A stretch of 64,000 nucleotides of DNA from Sialis fuliginosa (taxonomy: Eukaryota; Arthropoda; Insecta; Megaloptera; Sialidae): NCBI GenBank assembly GCA_961205875.1, contig OY540813.1, positions 13,239,001 through 13,303,000 on the forward strand, given 5' to 3'. A model generated the notes under the pieces. That model searched no databases. It saw only the letters and a list, made by a program, of their open reading frames with translations, and had not been told where the DNA came from. Position numbers and translations under genes: made by a program. Positions 45,847 through 57,589 of the stretch are shown here, in pieces (positions within the stretch are counted from its first letter, which is position 1; the number at the start of each line of letters is the position of its first letter).

Positions 45847-46127
45847 AATTTATAAAAATCGATATTTTTTAATAATCGTGTGTATTTCGATGAGAAAACT
45901 CATGTTTCCGCAGTGGAGCACATAATAAAAAATATGCACTTAGTGTAGCAACACTTAAGTCTCCATTTTGTTTTATATTTCATTAAAAAACTTTATGTAT
46001 GTTTTGAAACATGCACAATAAACCCTCCAAATTTCATTTGATTACTTTCTTTTATTATTCTAAAAAAAATCCTAAAAATATTCCATTTTCCGAAGGGACC
46101 ATTAGATGTAACCCCTTAACTGACTTA

Positions 46128-46142
46128 CCCCCCCCCCCCCCC
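46128..46142 (+). repeat. C15 homopolymer
   Basis: Fifteen consecutive C directly after GACTTA, close to where the Helitron-like element may begin on the minus strand. Confidence 0.9.
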
Positions 46143-46149
46143 TCCAAAG

Positions 46150-46985
46150 CTTTAGCGTAATGACGTAATTCATGGATGCTCTCATTATACGACGATTTTA
46201 GTAAATTCTAAACGTTATAATTTCGCAATGATTTAACTACACAACAACGTATAATTCCTTAATCACCCTTAGTGTTGAATGTTATGTCTAACACTAACAT
46301 CAACACCGCGGAGTTATGTCCGCACACAAAACAATACCACCCAAACACGAATCGTACTTCACAAGTTTTTTTTACATCCATATACACCCACACATGTGCA
46401 TTTCACACGCATATATTTTTACGGAACACATGTGCGTAATTTAGGCTTACCAAAAGTTGTTTGTTGTTAATTATTACGTTGTGAAACTGTGTACAACGTT
46501 GTTTATATTATTTCCGAAAATTACAGGCTCGGATTGAGAGGAATGCAGTAAACGCAATAAAAATGTACGCTCGTTGTTTTATTGCAGGAGTGTTTTTTGT
46601 TCTCGCTTAATTTATAAACGCGATGAAATGTTGGCGGCCTAGTTAATGTCGCGTAATAAAATTTAAATAATGTCATATTGCTGTTTTGAGTATGAGGTTC
46701 TTTGTTTTTTAATTTGAAATTAATGATCATTAAAGTTGTACATAGATACTTAAAGGGATCTTTAATGTTTTAGAAGGTGTTGCAGTTGGCTTTTATTTAT
46801 TTGGATTAAAGTATTTTGGACTTTTGATACAGATATAACTTTTACTATTAAATATTTTCGGAGTCTAAATTGCATGACTGTTATAAACTAATGTTTCAAC
46901 GCACAGAAACACTATTTTTGAGTTTTATTCAAAATAAAGTTTACAACTTTATAGAAAATTGCTAATGTCTATACCAAAAATCTAT
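46150..46985. other. Mixed stretch, nothing firm
   Basis: 46270-46345 (CATCAACACCGCGGAGTTAT, GTCCGCACAC) and 46600-46660 (AACGCGATG, GGCGGCCTAG, GTCGCG) have isolated CpGs. No gene or repeat pair was recognised. Confidence 0.35.
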
Positions 46986-46989
46986 TTAT

Positions 46990-47446
46990 AAGATACTAGT
47001 ATCAGTCTTGAACATTTTTAAATTAAATATTTGATTACTGCTTTTACTGAATATCAATTTACAGACATTTAACTGTCTTACAGCGTGATTTGATGATAAT
47101 TGATCATTTCGTTTAAAAACAGTGGACAAATAATTATCTCGGTTCGGCACACTATCAAGTAAAATATTTACATTGTTTTAAATTTTACGATTCTTTATTT
47201 TATAAGGTTTGTGTAAAAGTACTAATCATTTTATAATCTTTAGCAAGTGTTCATTACTGGTTTTACGTTGTTCATTACTGCTATAATTTAAAAATAAACT
47301 ATATTTGCGGATTTTGATAATAAATTGATTTAATAAAGAGTTAATTGTTTTATTAGTAACATGAGAATTAGGAAAAAGTAGCCCATATATCTCAAAAAAC
47401 AGTAAACTTGGATTTTAAAATGTTCAAGACTGGTGCCAGTACCGTA
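46990..47446 (-). mobile_element. TIR family C, copy 4 (both ends)
   Basis: Inverted relative to copies 2 and 5. The right end TTCAAGACTGGTGCCAGTAC is well preserved and the left end AAGATACTAGTATCAGTCTTGAA is eroded. Internal lines TTACAGCGTGATTTGATGAT, TTCATTACTGGTTTTAC and ATATTTGCGGATTTTGATAA match the family. Confidence 0.8.
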
Positions 47447-47449
47447 TTA

Positions 47450-48150
47450 TTATTTAATAAAAAAAAACACTGCAAAAAATTGGTTTATGTTTTTCAGATT
47501 TTATTGGAAGATTTATCAAATTTACCAACAAAACGCTAAATTACACACTTCTTTCCAATAAAAATAAATTTAACAAAATTGCAAATGTATTTTTGATTAC
47601 GCACATCAAAAACGATGATATATTGATATAAGCTTTATGTGGATTGATACATTAGTGCATAACTGTATCCAAAATGTGTTGAAACCTGACCATAGGAAAT
47701 ATAAATTTAATTTATGTTTTGATTTCAAATTTTGTTTAATTTAAAAAAAAAAAAACAAGATATCAAAAGAACTAATAATTTTATCAAAGTGAACTTAAAA
47801 GCTCAAAGACAATTCAGAAGTTGCAATTAAAACAACCATAATTATCTTAATGAAATATTCAAACATGCAGAAAGAAGACACATAATTAACCGTTGCGAAG
47901 TTTCGAACAATATACCATTGATTACAATCACAGTCAACTTATCTAAATAATGTATGTAATTACTGTGGTCATTCATGAAGAATTTCAAACATGATATAAC
48001 ATCAAAGTAAGTAGCAATTCAAATTTTCATTGAATGACTTACAACAACATGGTTTGTATTTGTATATATACTCACTACCCACATAAATTTACAAGACCTA
48101 AATTAGTAAAGGTTTTATATGTATTATGTCCTTTAAAAGCATAAATAAAT
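47450..48150. other. AT-rich stretch, nothing recognised
   Basis: No feature supported. Confidence 0.5.
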
Positions 48151-48151
48151 A

Positions 48152-48525
48152 TATGGGTCATTTCAAAATTTGTTGCAGATAAACTTGTCCCAGAAGAAAA
48201 AATATTGATTATTGTTAGTTACATTCAAACTTATTGTTAGATAATATTTTGGAATCAATACACAAAGCACCGTATTATTAAACATCTTTTATAAAAATAG
48301 ATAAATCCCACTTAAAAATTTCCATTTTTCTTTATATAGAATAATACCTTTATTGACCACTATGTTACTTTAAAAAAGTAGTTTTAAGTGGGATTTATTT
48401 CTTTTTATAAAAGATGTTTAATAATACGGTGCTTTGTTTATTGATTCCAAAATATTATCTAAGTTTGCATGTAACCAACAAAGTTAGGTTAGGTTTATTG
48501 CAACAAATTTTGAAACGACCCATAT
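48152..48525. repeat. 374-bp near-perfect foldback element
   Basis: The left arm (48152-48317) and right arm (48382-48525) are inverted copies. TATGGGTCATTTCAAAATTT pairs with AAATTTTGAAACGACCCATA. A core of more than 60 bp, from AATATTTTGGAATCAATA through CACCGTATTATTAAACATCT to AAATCCCACTTAAAA, differs at only a few positions. Differences near the ends are small deletions. The loop is ~64 bp. There is no coding capacity. A MITE is likely. If transcribed it would make a long double-stranded RNA hairpin. Confidence 0.9.
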
Positions 48526-48529
48526 ACTC

Positions 48530-48940
48530 GTACATATAATATTGAAACTGTGTATAAAAAATGGAAGTATCGTTATTTCTCCCAAAAAATGAAACAAAAA
48601 ATAATGAATGAATTTAATAACATATTCTAGCTAAATAGTATTTACTACATATTTATTTCATTTTATTTTAAGTATTTATTTTAAACATCCCAAAAAATTA
48701 TCGAAATGTACTTTTAACACGAAGAAAAATGTATTGAATTTCAAAAATTTGTAGAAAAATTTCTTTACTTTATCATACTCCGAAGACAATAAGACATTGT
48801 TTTAATAACTGTCAATAATGTAAAAAAAATTTAACCACTAAAAAAAGGTATATATAGATCCATAATTTTTACATCATAAAAAAATTCTTTTGCACATTCA
48901 TGCCCGTTATTATAAAAAAAATGTTCTTTAGTACAAGCTA
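48530..48940. other. AT-rich stretch, nothing recognised
   Basis: No feature supported. Confidence 0.5.
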
Positions 48941-48941
48941 A

Positions 48942-49124
48942 GCTAACGCTATCTGCGGGGTATTAAATATAAATGACAGCAACTGTTCAGTAGAGATCAG
49001 CGATCTAAAAGCAGTAGTATTAAGTGTATATACACCATAAAAAAATATTATATTATTATACATTTATCACTGCTCTAAAATCCCGAACAAATTCATAATG
49101 ATTTGACACCTCGCAGATAAGCTT
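48942..49124 (+). mobile_element. Repeat family D, complete copy (about 183 bp)
   Basis: The left end GCTAACGCTATCTGCGGGGT and the right end, read inversely, AAGCTTATCTGCGAGGTGTC are imperfect inverted repeats. The interior (CACTGCTCTAAAATCCCGAA, TTCATAATGATTTGACACC) matches 14560-14646, and the left end matches 3908-3932. This looks like a small non-autonomous inverted-repeat element. Confidence 0.6.
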
Positions 49125-49129
49125 TTGCT

Positions 49130-49560
49130 ATAGAGCAAATTCTTTATAATACCCGACATCATCAGCATAGTAAAAAAAAATTAAGTGCTGTAAAAAAAAA
49201 TTTGAAAAAAATAAAAAATTTTAGTAAAGCTCAAGAAATACCCAATGACAGTTCTATTTTTTACATTTAAAATATAATCATAAAATATAGAGTAAAATTG
49301 CTTGTAATATATTTTACTTTATTATAAAAATAAAATTGTTTATAATATTTTTGAAAAATTCGTGGAGTGAAAAAAATATATCAAAAGTACTTAAGTAATA
49401 CGAAATACGAATGCCTCCAAACCCATATAACGAGGAATGTAGTTAGGGATATATAAAAAATGAGCATCGCATCAAACTAACCGTCGACAACAAAACATCG
49501 AACCCAAGCCCTCAGGGTCGAAACGATTACCTGACTGTAATTACATCACGGTGGACACAC
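49130..49560. other. AT-rich stretch with a B-box-like motif
   Basis: The minus strand at 49475-49505 reads CCTGAGGGCTTGGGTTCGAT, B-box-like, with GTCAGGTAATCGTTTCG upstream. It may be a SINE relic. No tRNA fold. Confidence 0.35.
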
Positions 49561-49564
49561 AATG

Positions 49565-49795
49565 CGATTTAATTGCATCTTGGAAACGGTCCACGCAGCA
49601 TCACTCGGAGTCCTTTTGTAAAGCACAAATCAGTATACACAAAAGAAATGATATACGCGGAGTCCGAGTTACATTTACGGTATGCAATTAGTCTTCGACC
49701 ACCGTCCTTGTTGTGTGGTGTAAATAAAAGACATTTGAAAAGGGTTTCACTATTTTGCGGTTCACGGACTACATGGCATTCAAGCATTTGAAACA
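49565..49795. other. Moderately GC-rich island open on both strands
   Basis: The plus strand (49573-49791) and the minus strand (49569-49796) are both open for over 70 codons. The block includes GGAAACGGTCCACGCAGCAT, ATACGCGGAGTCCGAG and TTTGCGGTTCACGG. GGAGTCC occurs twice. No domain or splice signal was recognised. I read it as a possible conserved non-coding island. Confidence 0.3.
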
Positions 49796-49799
49796 ATTA

Positions 49800-52060
49800 G
49801 TAAAGTAAATTGTTAAGAAAAACTTAATTTAAAACTTTCCTTGATTTTTTTATCACAACTTGCTTTGGTTTCACACGAGATTGAACTGAGACTTTTGTAA
49901 ATGTTTACAAAACGAGACCAATTTACAATTAGATTTTTCGATTTTAATTAATATAAGACAGTATCAATGCAAATATACATATACATATGTATATAAACCT
50001 GATATATGCTCTGCCTATGTTTTAAAACATTTTGGATTTTTGAATCAACAAATCGTTTTTAAGTAATGCAATCCATTTTGATAGTTTTTAAAAAAAATTG
50101 TCTGTCTGTCTGTTTGTTCTGAATTGACACGAAAACTACTGAACCGAATTTTTTATGTAACTTTCGCTGTTTGAAAGTCTAAGATGCAAGAATTAGTTTA
50201 GGATATATTTATAATTGAATTAGATCAGACCCGTATTAAAAAAAAATATAATCAATATTTTGTAATAAAAATATATATATAAATGAAATTGTCAATTAAT
50301 AATAGTTGTGGGCCAAAAATTTATATTTAATTATAAGGTCAGACTGTATTAAAAATATATTATTGATATTTTTGGGTAAAATGGATAAAAATGAGACCGA
50401 CTTAAACTTTTACTTAACAATCGAGATTTTCGTTATTTTAAATATACCTATATAATCTCGTTTCGTCCTGGATAAAAAGAAAATTACTAAAATGAGAGAG
50501 TCTTGTAAAAATTATTTACTGACTGATTCTATTTCAGTATTCTTTTTATTATTAATTTATTTTTATTTTCTAGCTCCTCTTGAACTTTTTAGACGGCTTT
50601 TAACTTATTCTTAATTTTCAAAGTTAATTAAATTACCGTTAGATTTAATGCATCAATTATCACTGAAAAATTATATTTAAAAATAACTCACAAAGAGAAT
50701 GTTATAAAGTTTTTATCACGCTAAAAAATTAATCTCTTTAAAATGCTATTTTTAGTAAATACGTTTATTAGGTATGTATGTAAAATTTAATTTGTTTTGC
50801 ATAAAAAATTAATAAGATCTGTTTAATTTGTTCAAAATGTCGATGTTATTTTTTACATCGTAATAAATTGCGTAGTAGGAGTAAACTGTATCTCTCTAAT
50901 TATTCGTTCAAATGTTCTTTCCACGTTGTAGTGAACATATTTAAAAATTATGCTTAATACAAAGACCCGAAGAAGGCCATTGCAATTTGTGACAAAACGA
51001 TTAAAGAGACGTCACCCAGAAATTATTACAAACAGGATTCGAAATTATGAAGATTATTTCTAATAAACTATCGTTTATTTAATAAATAATTATCCAATCT
51101 GGGTCTGATTCATAGCAATAAATCGAGATATATAAACGAAACATATACTTTCTATATAATAATCAAAAATCAACGAAAAATATATACGAAATTTCAACAT
51201 AAAAAAAAGTTTTATCTTATTTTTAATTAGATTAATTAGGGGAATATTGTCGCCATTTTCATCATATTTCTAAGATTAATATGACAACCTTTCCCGAGAT
51301 TCGTTAAACCTAGCAATATTGTTGACTAGTATAGTATTTTCATCAAGATAATTATCGTGATAAATATATTTCATAAATTTCGAAACCTGATTATATATAT
51401 ATAATTACAAAATGGTGGCTTTTTACATTTTAAAACAAAAATAATTAAACTCTTAAGTAATAAATATACATTACAACTACTAGCTATATGTCTACGCACT
51501 TGAAAAATTTAATTTATACAACTCAAAAGAATCGGAGCACAAATAAGAGCATGGAATAAATTGGCAATATAAAATAAATTGCGTTTGTTAAATCATCCCA
51601 TTGCACAAATTGGAGCAATAATTCTTAAACTCGCACTCGTTTTGTAACCACTGGTGTAAGCGAGATTCTCTGCAAATTTATCAAAGTTTTTCAATTCTCA
51701 CCAGAGAAGAGCGAATTCAATGACAATTTTATTTAAAGCTTCCGCCCGCGCAATGTTCAATATGTTACGTACGTTTATCGTTTACTTGGTAAGATTCAAG
51801 ACGTATTTATTTGTAAGCCATGTGTACTGAATAGAGAAAAATGTTCAAGATCTTCTATTACTATAGTGTATGAAAGATAAGAAAGCTTAGAATTTATTTT
51901 ATAAAGATATCTATAGATACAAACACAACTTTAAATCTTTAAATAGAGCTTACAACTGTCATTTAACAATGGAATTTTAAATATAGATACATATATTTTC
52001 TTGTCAAAAAAACGCATATCAGACTTTATCTTCAGCTGAAGAGATAAATTACACGGAAAT
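49800..52060. other. AT-rich stretch with decayed retroelement pieces
   Basis: 49870-49920 and 50390-50460 carry CGAGATTGAACTGAGAC and ATGAGACCGAC-type words related to the 18.0-18.4 kb cluster. 50098-50165 has a GTCTGTCTGTCTG tract followed by TTGACACGAAAACTACTGAA, like 10362-10425. 51620-51780 is mildly GC-richer (CTTCCGCCCGCGCAATG). No gene. Confidence 0.4.
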
Positions 52061-52065
52061 AAGTT

Positions 52066-52210
52066 CTTTTATTTGAGCTTGAATTTTCGATTTAGCTAAC
52101 TTGGGAAAATTCAACCAAAACCCAAAATTCAAACTCAAATAAAAATATTACAATGCTATATACATAGGTCGCTTTTTGGCTCCTCACTTTTTTGTGTCGC
52201 TATGTTATTA
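52066..52210 (-). repeat. Hairpin repeat family E, copy 3
   Basis: TTTATTTGAGCTTGAATTTT and CCCAAAATTCAAACTCAAAT form the hairpin. TACATAGGTCGCTTTTTGGC is the inverse of the left flank of copy 1 (GCCAAAAAACCGACCTATAT). TCACTTTTTTGTGTCGCTAT is the terminus. The parts are rearranged relative to copy 1. Confidence 0.7.
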
Positions 52211-52219
52211 GTAAAATTT

Positions 52220-53600
52220 TATAAAGATCAAATAGTAAGAAATTAAATAAAAATATGTAATAAAAAATTATATTTAATCACTAAGATTTTTGAAATTCTT
52301 AAACGACCTCTTAAAAAATTTAATCGTTCTAAAATTTTAAGGAGTTTCTTAAAATATAGAAAACTAAAAAAAATCAAGTGATACCGAAAAATAAAAAATA
52401 GTTATCAGACATATGAACAGTAACGAGCACTGATTTTAATTGAATTGTAAATGCTTATACAATAATATCCATCGACAATAGATAAAGATTTCTATAAAAT
52501 CACGTTATTTACATTTAAAATCTCTAACTCAAACATCAAATTACTAAAAGCATCGTTCATCTTCCGTTCCAAACTCCAAACACAATCAATTACAATAACT
52601 TTATTGGAAATATTGTAAGCACTACGACGGAGAAACCTATTTATCTGAAAGCGACTGCTCTATTAGTATAATTAACAAATAGAATCATTGTTGGAAAAAC
52701 TGTTCATTGCGCACAGTCTCGCTTGCAAACAAAAGACAACAAGAAAGGTAAACGAACTGGTGTTGTTGCGAATCGAACTTCGCAATCTGAATTTTTATAA
52801 GCATTTCTCTTTGTATAGAACATTCCGAAGAGTTATATCAGACCGATGCGTCTTTGGAATTGAAATCTTTTTATCTACGACAAGTTATACGCCATGAATA
52901 TTTCAATTGTTAAGATTTAAATAAAATTTATGCACATGTATATTAAAATATATGTCGAGTTTATGTAAATGACCATATTTATAAATACTTTTAATTTAAA
53001 ATATATGTAGCATTCAAATATGTATAATTCTAATTGTAAGTATTCATGTTTTTACTGATTATTAAATCGGTACAAGAATTTAAAATTTATGTATGTATGC
53101 TTTGGTATTTAGGTTAGTGTTTCGTAAATATTGCTTTGAGTCTTGTAAGCAAGCTTTTTTAATAAAAATATTTATGAAAATAAACAAGCTTTTGTTTACA
53201 TTTTATACACAAGCACGCAATTATTAAAAAATAATATAAATGCAAATTACCCACAGATTACTTTTTCGAACTTTTTATTGGAATACAAATTTGCAAAATA
53301 TATAATAGGAATACATAAATCTTTCATATCCGCATGTATCGGTATTATTTGACTTTATATGCATCGTTTATTTAAGTTCTGTATATACTTACAACGTACC
53401 CCCGCGCTTCACCAGAGTGGACGTGTTTTCTATTATTTATTTTCTATTTATTTATTAAGCAAAAAGTCAGTCGAAGACAAAACAAAACTCGAATAACTGT
53501 AAGCAGAACCGACTGTACAAAGTGATATTTCTCCCAGTCGCGTTGATTATACATTTTTACTTTTTCATAGGGTTTCTATATTACCTATATCGATATTTCG
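52220..53600. other. AT-rich stretch, one mildly GC-richer part
   Basis: 52680-52880 is less AT-rich (GTTCATTGCGCACAGTCTCG, GCGAATCGAACTTCGC) and holds a 69-codon frame with no recognisable motif. No gene is called. Confidence 0.4.
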
Positions 53601-53609
53601 CACATTTAA

Positions 53610-53802
53610 GGGTCGATCCAGACTATCGAGCCAGTCTTGGTCCGGTTTTGCTCCAATCAAATATAAATAAATAATAAACAATGAAATCATTCACACTATA
53701 GGTATCGCTCAGGTTTCGGTCCAATCACGCTCTGATGCAGTATTATCTACTATATTAAATATTTGACTGGACTGATACTGGCTCGATAATCTGGATCGAC
53801 CC
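53610..53802. mobile_element. piggyBac-like MITE (193 bp) with TTAA flanks
   Basis: Inverted ends GGGTCGATCCAGACTATCGA...TCGATAATCTGGATCGACCC (about 27 bp, one to two differences) are flanked by TTAA on both sides (53606-53609, 53803-53806). TTAA duplication is the piggyBac mark. A PIF-type TTA/TAA reading is the alternative. Inside, GGTCCGGTTTTGCTCCAATC and GGTTTCGGTCCAATCACGCT are loose direct repeats. No coding capacity. Confidence 0.85.
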
Positions 53803-54069
53803 TTAAATAATCCGTGATAAATGTATTATTTAAATATCAAAAATTAGATAACAGAAATGAAAATAAGTAGTGAGTTATCTGTTAAAGATATATACCGCGG
53901 ACGTATATATATGCTCTATTATAGTTTAGCAATGTATTTCTTCACTGCTCAACTATATTTTATGATAGCATGAATCGTAGATACTAGAAGCCATACGGAA
54001 ATAAAATTAACTCTCTAGATTAATTCTATAGTTATAAGTAGAAAAAGTTAAGTATAACAGAAAAAAATA

Positions 54070-54261
54070 CAGGGGGTCCTCGTTATTCGAGTACCCGCAG
54101 TTACGAATTTGTAGAAAATGCAAATTAAATATATAAAAACACAAGCGTAATATCGCTCAGTCGGAAGTTAAGAAGAAGTCAAATTTACTAGGTAATTTTG
54201 GTCCTCGTTTTAAACGACATTTTTTCTGTACCAATTACCCTCGTATAACGAGGACCCTTGG
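54070..54261. mobile_element. Tigger/pogo-like MITE (192 bp), decayed
   Basis: The left end CAGGGGGTCCTCGTTATTCG and the right end (read inversely) CCAAGGGTCCTCGTTATACG. TA precedes the left end, but the right TA is lost. An internal GGTCCTCGTTTTAAACGAC repeats the terminal wording. Similar in style to the element at 10445-10766. Confidence 0.75.
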
Positions 54262-54264
54262 TGA

Positions 54265-54975
54265 TTGCTTTTGAAAATTGTATTAATATTTGCTTACGTA
54301 AGTAAGTACCACACATTAATTGTTTATATGTATAGTTAATATCAAATTTAAATAATTATGTACATACACACATACTTATTATTTAACAGCAAAAAAGTCA
54401 TAGTATTTAGAATTTGAGAATACGTGCTCACTGGTCTGGCAGTATACACAATTTATTTTTCAGTATTCCCATGATATAGAATTTAAAATTCAAATCATTT
54501 ATTACATGTCGGGTGATTATACATAAATGTAGATAGATAAAATATAAATACAAAACACCGTTGCAGTTTTTAGAAAAAATGTATGCATTCATTGAATTTA
54601 TGAACAGCAAAGGTTAATTTCTACAGTGCACGACAATATAACATTTTTAATGTAATGTATACGTGTTACAGCATGGAGGTATCATGTTAAAATGTGCAGT
54701 AAACATTCTGGTGTAATTTACTTTTAAAATAATATGTACTTTTATTGTCTGCAGTAACACATTCAAGAACTTGTGATGAGCGAAATTATGTTTCGAATAC
54801 TTACATTTTATATAATTTATGGTGAAGAGCTGGTATTAACTTTTAGTAGTTCACTACATATTAGCTAACATACGAGTATTACAATTTCACTCGTATTATA
54901 ATAAAAATAACGTGTAATTGCACTTTCCCAATTTCTGCACTTACCCCACTGCACCTTATAACAATAATCAATAAT
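54265..54975. other. AT-rich stretch, nothing recognised
   Basis: No feature supported. Confidence 0.5.
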
Positions 54976-54979
54976 ATAA

Positions 54980-55551
54980 TAAGGTATTGGCACCAGTTAT
55001 GGCCGTTATAAGAGTAAGGTTTACTGTTTTTGTAATTGACGGGCTTCATTTTTGTAATTCTCATTACTAATAATACAAGTAACTCTTTTTTTAATCAATT
55101 TAATTACCAAAGTCCGCAAATATAGCTTGTTTTTTTAAATTATAGCCTTTTATTTTGTTTATGTTTTTCTCCAGTAATGATAAAGTAAAACCAGTAATGA
55201 GCACGCAGTGAATGGACATTTGCTAATGATTGTAAAATTATAAGTACTACGACACAAAAGATATAAAAGACAGAATCGTTAAATTTGAAACAATGTAAAG
55301 CAGTTGCTATGATAATATAATAATTAATAAATAAATTTTACTAATAATTAGTTAAAATATTCACCATTTTGAAAACTATTGGCCGATTGTCATTAAATCA
55401 CGCTGTAAGACAGTTAAATGTATATATTGTACATAGATTAATATTCAGAAAATGTAGTAATCAAATATCAACAAATATTTCTAATTCATTATATTTAATT
55501 AAAAAATAGCCATTACTGGAGTCATATCCAAGACTGGTGCCAGTACCTTAT
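54980..55551 (+). mobile_element. TIR family C, copy 5 (best preserved, 572 bp)
   Basis: Left end TAAGGTATTGGCACCAGTTA and right end ACTGGTGCCAGTACCTTAT are near-perfect inverted repeats (16 of 17 in AAGGTAYTGGCACCAGT). The interior includes TTGACGGGCTTC, AGTCCGCAAATATAGCTTG, CAGTAATGAGCACGCAGTGA, ACTACGACACAAAAGATATA and TCACGCTGTAAGACAGTTAA, all shared with the other copies. No transposase. Flanks are AT-rich, so the target duplication cannot be read with certainty. Confidence 0.9.
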
Positions 55552-55554
55552 GAA

Positions 55555-56375
55555 ATAATATATTCTAAAAGTAAAAATATTGAAAATTATATATTATATA
55601 TAAATTATATATATCACAGTAGTTTGTTTTAAAATTTTTTTTTTATTCATAATATATTATCTTATATGTTTAAAAATAAATATTATTTTCAACATCACCA
55701 TTTACTTGAAAATGTTAATTTTACATTTATCACACTTATCTCGATCTCCTGAAATTTCCCTTATATAATTTAAAAATATAATTTGCAGAATCACTCCAAC
55801 ACAGTAATATTGGTAGGTCAATTAACAGTTCCGTTATTTTTCTTAGAACTTAAAATATTTAAAAAGCTTATCTGCTCAAAGCAATTAATGTAATAATTAA
55901 AGCTAATTACACGAGTTTTCTCAACTTAATCAAGTAAAAGTTTCCCTCTAAATTCTTAATGAATAAATAGCAACTTGAATCTGTTGCAGATCTAAAGTCG
56001 TTATATAAAATCAAAGTAATTGTTTTCAGTAGAAACTTTTCAGATTCGATATTAATTTATTAGTTTAGGAAGGAAGTAATTTCAAATTTCCGTAAATTTT
56101 ATATTAAACGGGAAGTACTTTCATAATTTTCATTGACACACTTCCTTAAAAGACTCAAAATACATAAGACTTACGAAATATCTATTATATCGTTTCATTA
56201 TAGGAAAGGTATAATAAATTTTGTTTTCATAATGAATAAAATGTCCTGTATTCATGTATATAAATATAAAGCAAGGGAAATTAGTTATATTTGATTAGTT
56301 ATTTCTCGTAATTTAACTACAGTCGTTTTTTATGTTACATAATTAGATATGGCGCAAGCAACCTTTTTTTAAATA
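55555..56375. other. AT-rich stretch, nothing recognised
   Basis: No feature supported. Confidence 0.5.
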
Positions 56376-56383
56376 GTACATTG

Positions 56384-56589
56384 CAGTGGTGTCGCTAAGG
56401 GGGGTAACATCCGGGGCGGTAATCGAACGTGTCAACCCCCCCTCCCCCCGAAAAAAAGTTAATAGGTTTTATTTTTTACACATTAAACGGGTGTCACCCC
56501 TTATAGACTTTCAATAGGCTTTATTTTTTAATATATTACACGGGTTTCACCCGGGGCAGACCACCTTGCCCTCCTTAGCGACGCCACTG
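56384..56589. mobile_element. hAT MITE (206 bp)
   Basis: Ends CAGTGGTGTCGCTAAGG...CCTTAGCGACGCCACTG are inverted repeats of 17 bp with one mismatch. The interior has GGGGTAACATCCGGGGCGG and ACCCGGGGCAGACCACC subterminal G/C blocks typical of hAT elements. The flanks GTACATTG and GTACCCAA share their first four bases, a partly eroded 8-bp duplication. Confidence 0.85.
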
Positions 56590-56666
56590 GTACCCAATAC
56601 CATTAATTAGTACATTTGGTCATCCTTATAAACATGTAAAAATAGCATACCTATCTAGTTGTACAG

Positions 56667-56965
56667 TAAAAATTATTTTTTTTTTTTTTTTATAAATAAA
56701 TTTCTTGTCAGCTGGATTTCTTCCTCTTCTGACAGCTCCTTCGTGATATTGTCCAATCTAAATTTTTTTTTAAGTTAATTGTAGTTGGTCAAGTCGTCTT
56801 ATTGTCTGTCGGGTGTGGTATCTTAGACAGGGACACAAGATGGAAAGGAGGTTCCCAATGGGCCGATCATGGGGGGTTATTACAAACAAGGGGGCCGGGA
56901 ATCATGGAGTTTGATGTGGGATCACTTAGGTTGAGGTAAACATAATTTTTTTTTTTTTTTTATAA
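56667..56965 (-). mobile_element. Retroposon-like segment between two T tracts
   Basis: T17 (56675-56691) and T16 (56946-56961) are both followed by TATAAA, forming direct-repeat-like borders. The ~250 bp between is unusually GC-rich. On the minus strand the part next to the first T tract reads as open codons (NITKELSEEEEIQLTRNLF) before the A run, which looks coding-derived. The other end has CCACATCAAACTCCATGATT and GGCCCATTGGGAACCTCC. It could be a retroposed gene fragment or an unnamed SINE. Confidence 0.4.
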
Positions 56966-57070
56966 AACATTATTTGTTTTGAATTATTTATGTGGGTAAA
57001 AATTATACTTAACATAGGAATGTATAGTTAATTACGTACTTTTTTCATTCTTATAATATAAATGAAGGTA

Positions 57071-57096
57071 ATATTATTATTATTATTATTATTATT
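57071..57096 (+). repeat. (ATT)n microsatellite
   Basis: About eight ATT units. Confidence 0.9.
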
Positions 57097-57326
57097 TAAA
57101 TAAATATTATTGTTAAAACGTGTGTTATCATTATTTAATGAAATGTATTATTTGAGATTCGTTCTATTTTAAAAAAAAAATCAGTCAGTGAAAAGTGATA
57201 TAAGATATACAATATGAAACAATGCCAAAAATTCTTTCAAAATCCACTGACACCTCGATTTTTTAAATGAAACTAACGAGTTTAGAACTCACCGCCTCAT
57301 ATTAACTACTGTGGTTAAAACATATA

Positions 57327-57484
57327 CAGTAGAACCTCAGTAACAAGTTTCACTTTAATGCGTTTTTCATTATAGTATTTTTTTTAGGTCCTGACATTCT
57401 TCCATAAAACCCCATATTAAAATATTTCGTTAGAACGTGTTTTCTCTTCAGTCCCTTCAAAAATGTACTAGCAAGGTTCCACTG
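57327..57484. mobile_element. pogo-like MITE (158 bp) with TA duplication
   Basis: CAGTAGAACCTCAGTAAC at the left and, inverted, CAGTGGAACCTTGCTAGT at the right, flanked by TA (57325-57326, 57485-57486). The interior has no coding capacity. TIR identity is moderate (about 12 of 18), consistent with age. Confidence 0.75.
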
Positions 57485-57589
57485 TAAAGAATTTTATTTG
57501 TTTAAATATTAATTAAAATCCCAACACCCCGTCATCATAAACATACACATGCACACATATATACACACACATATGCATACTAAACGTAT

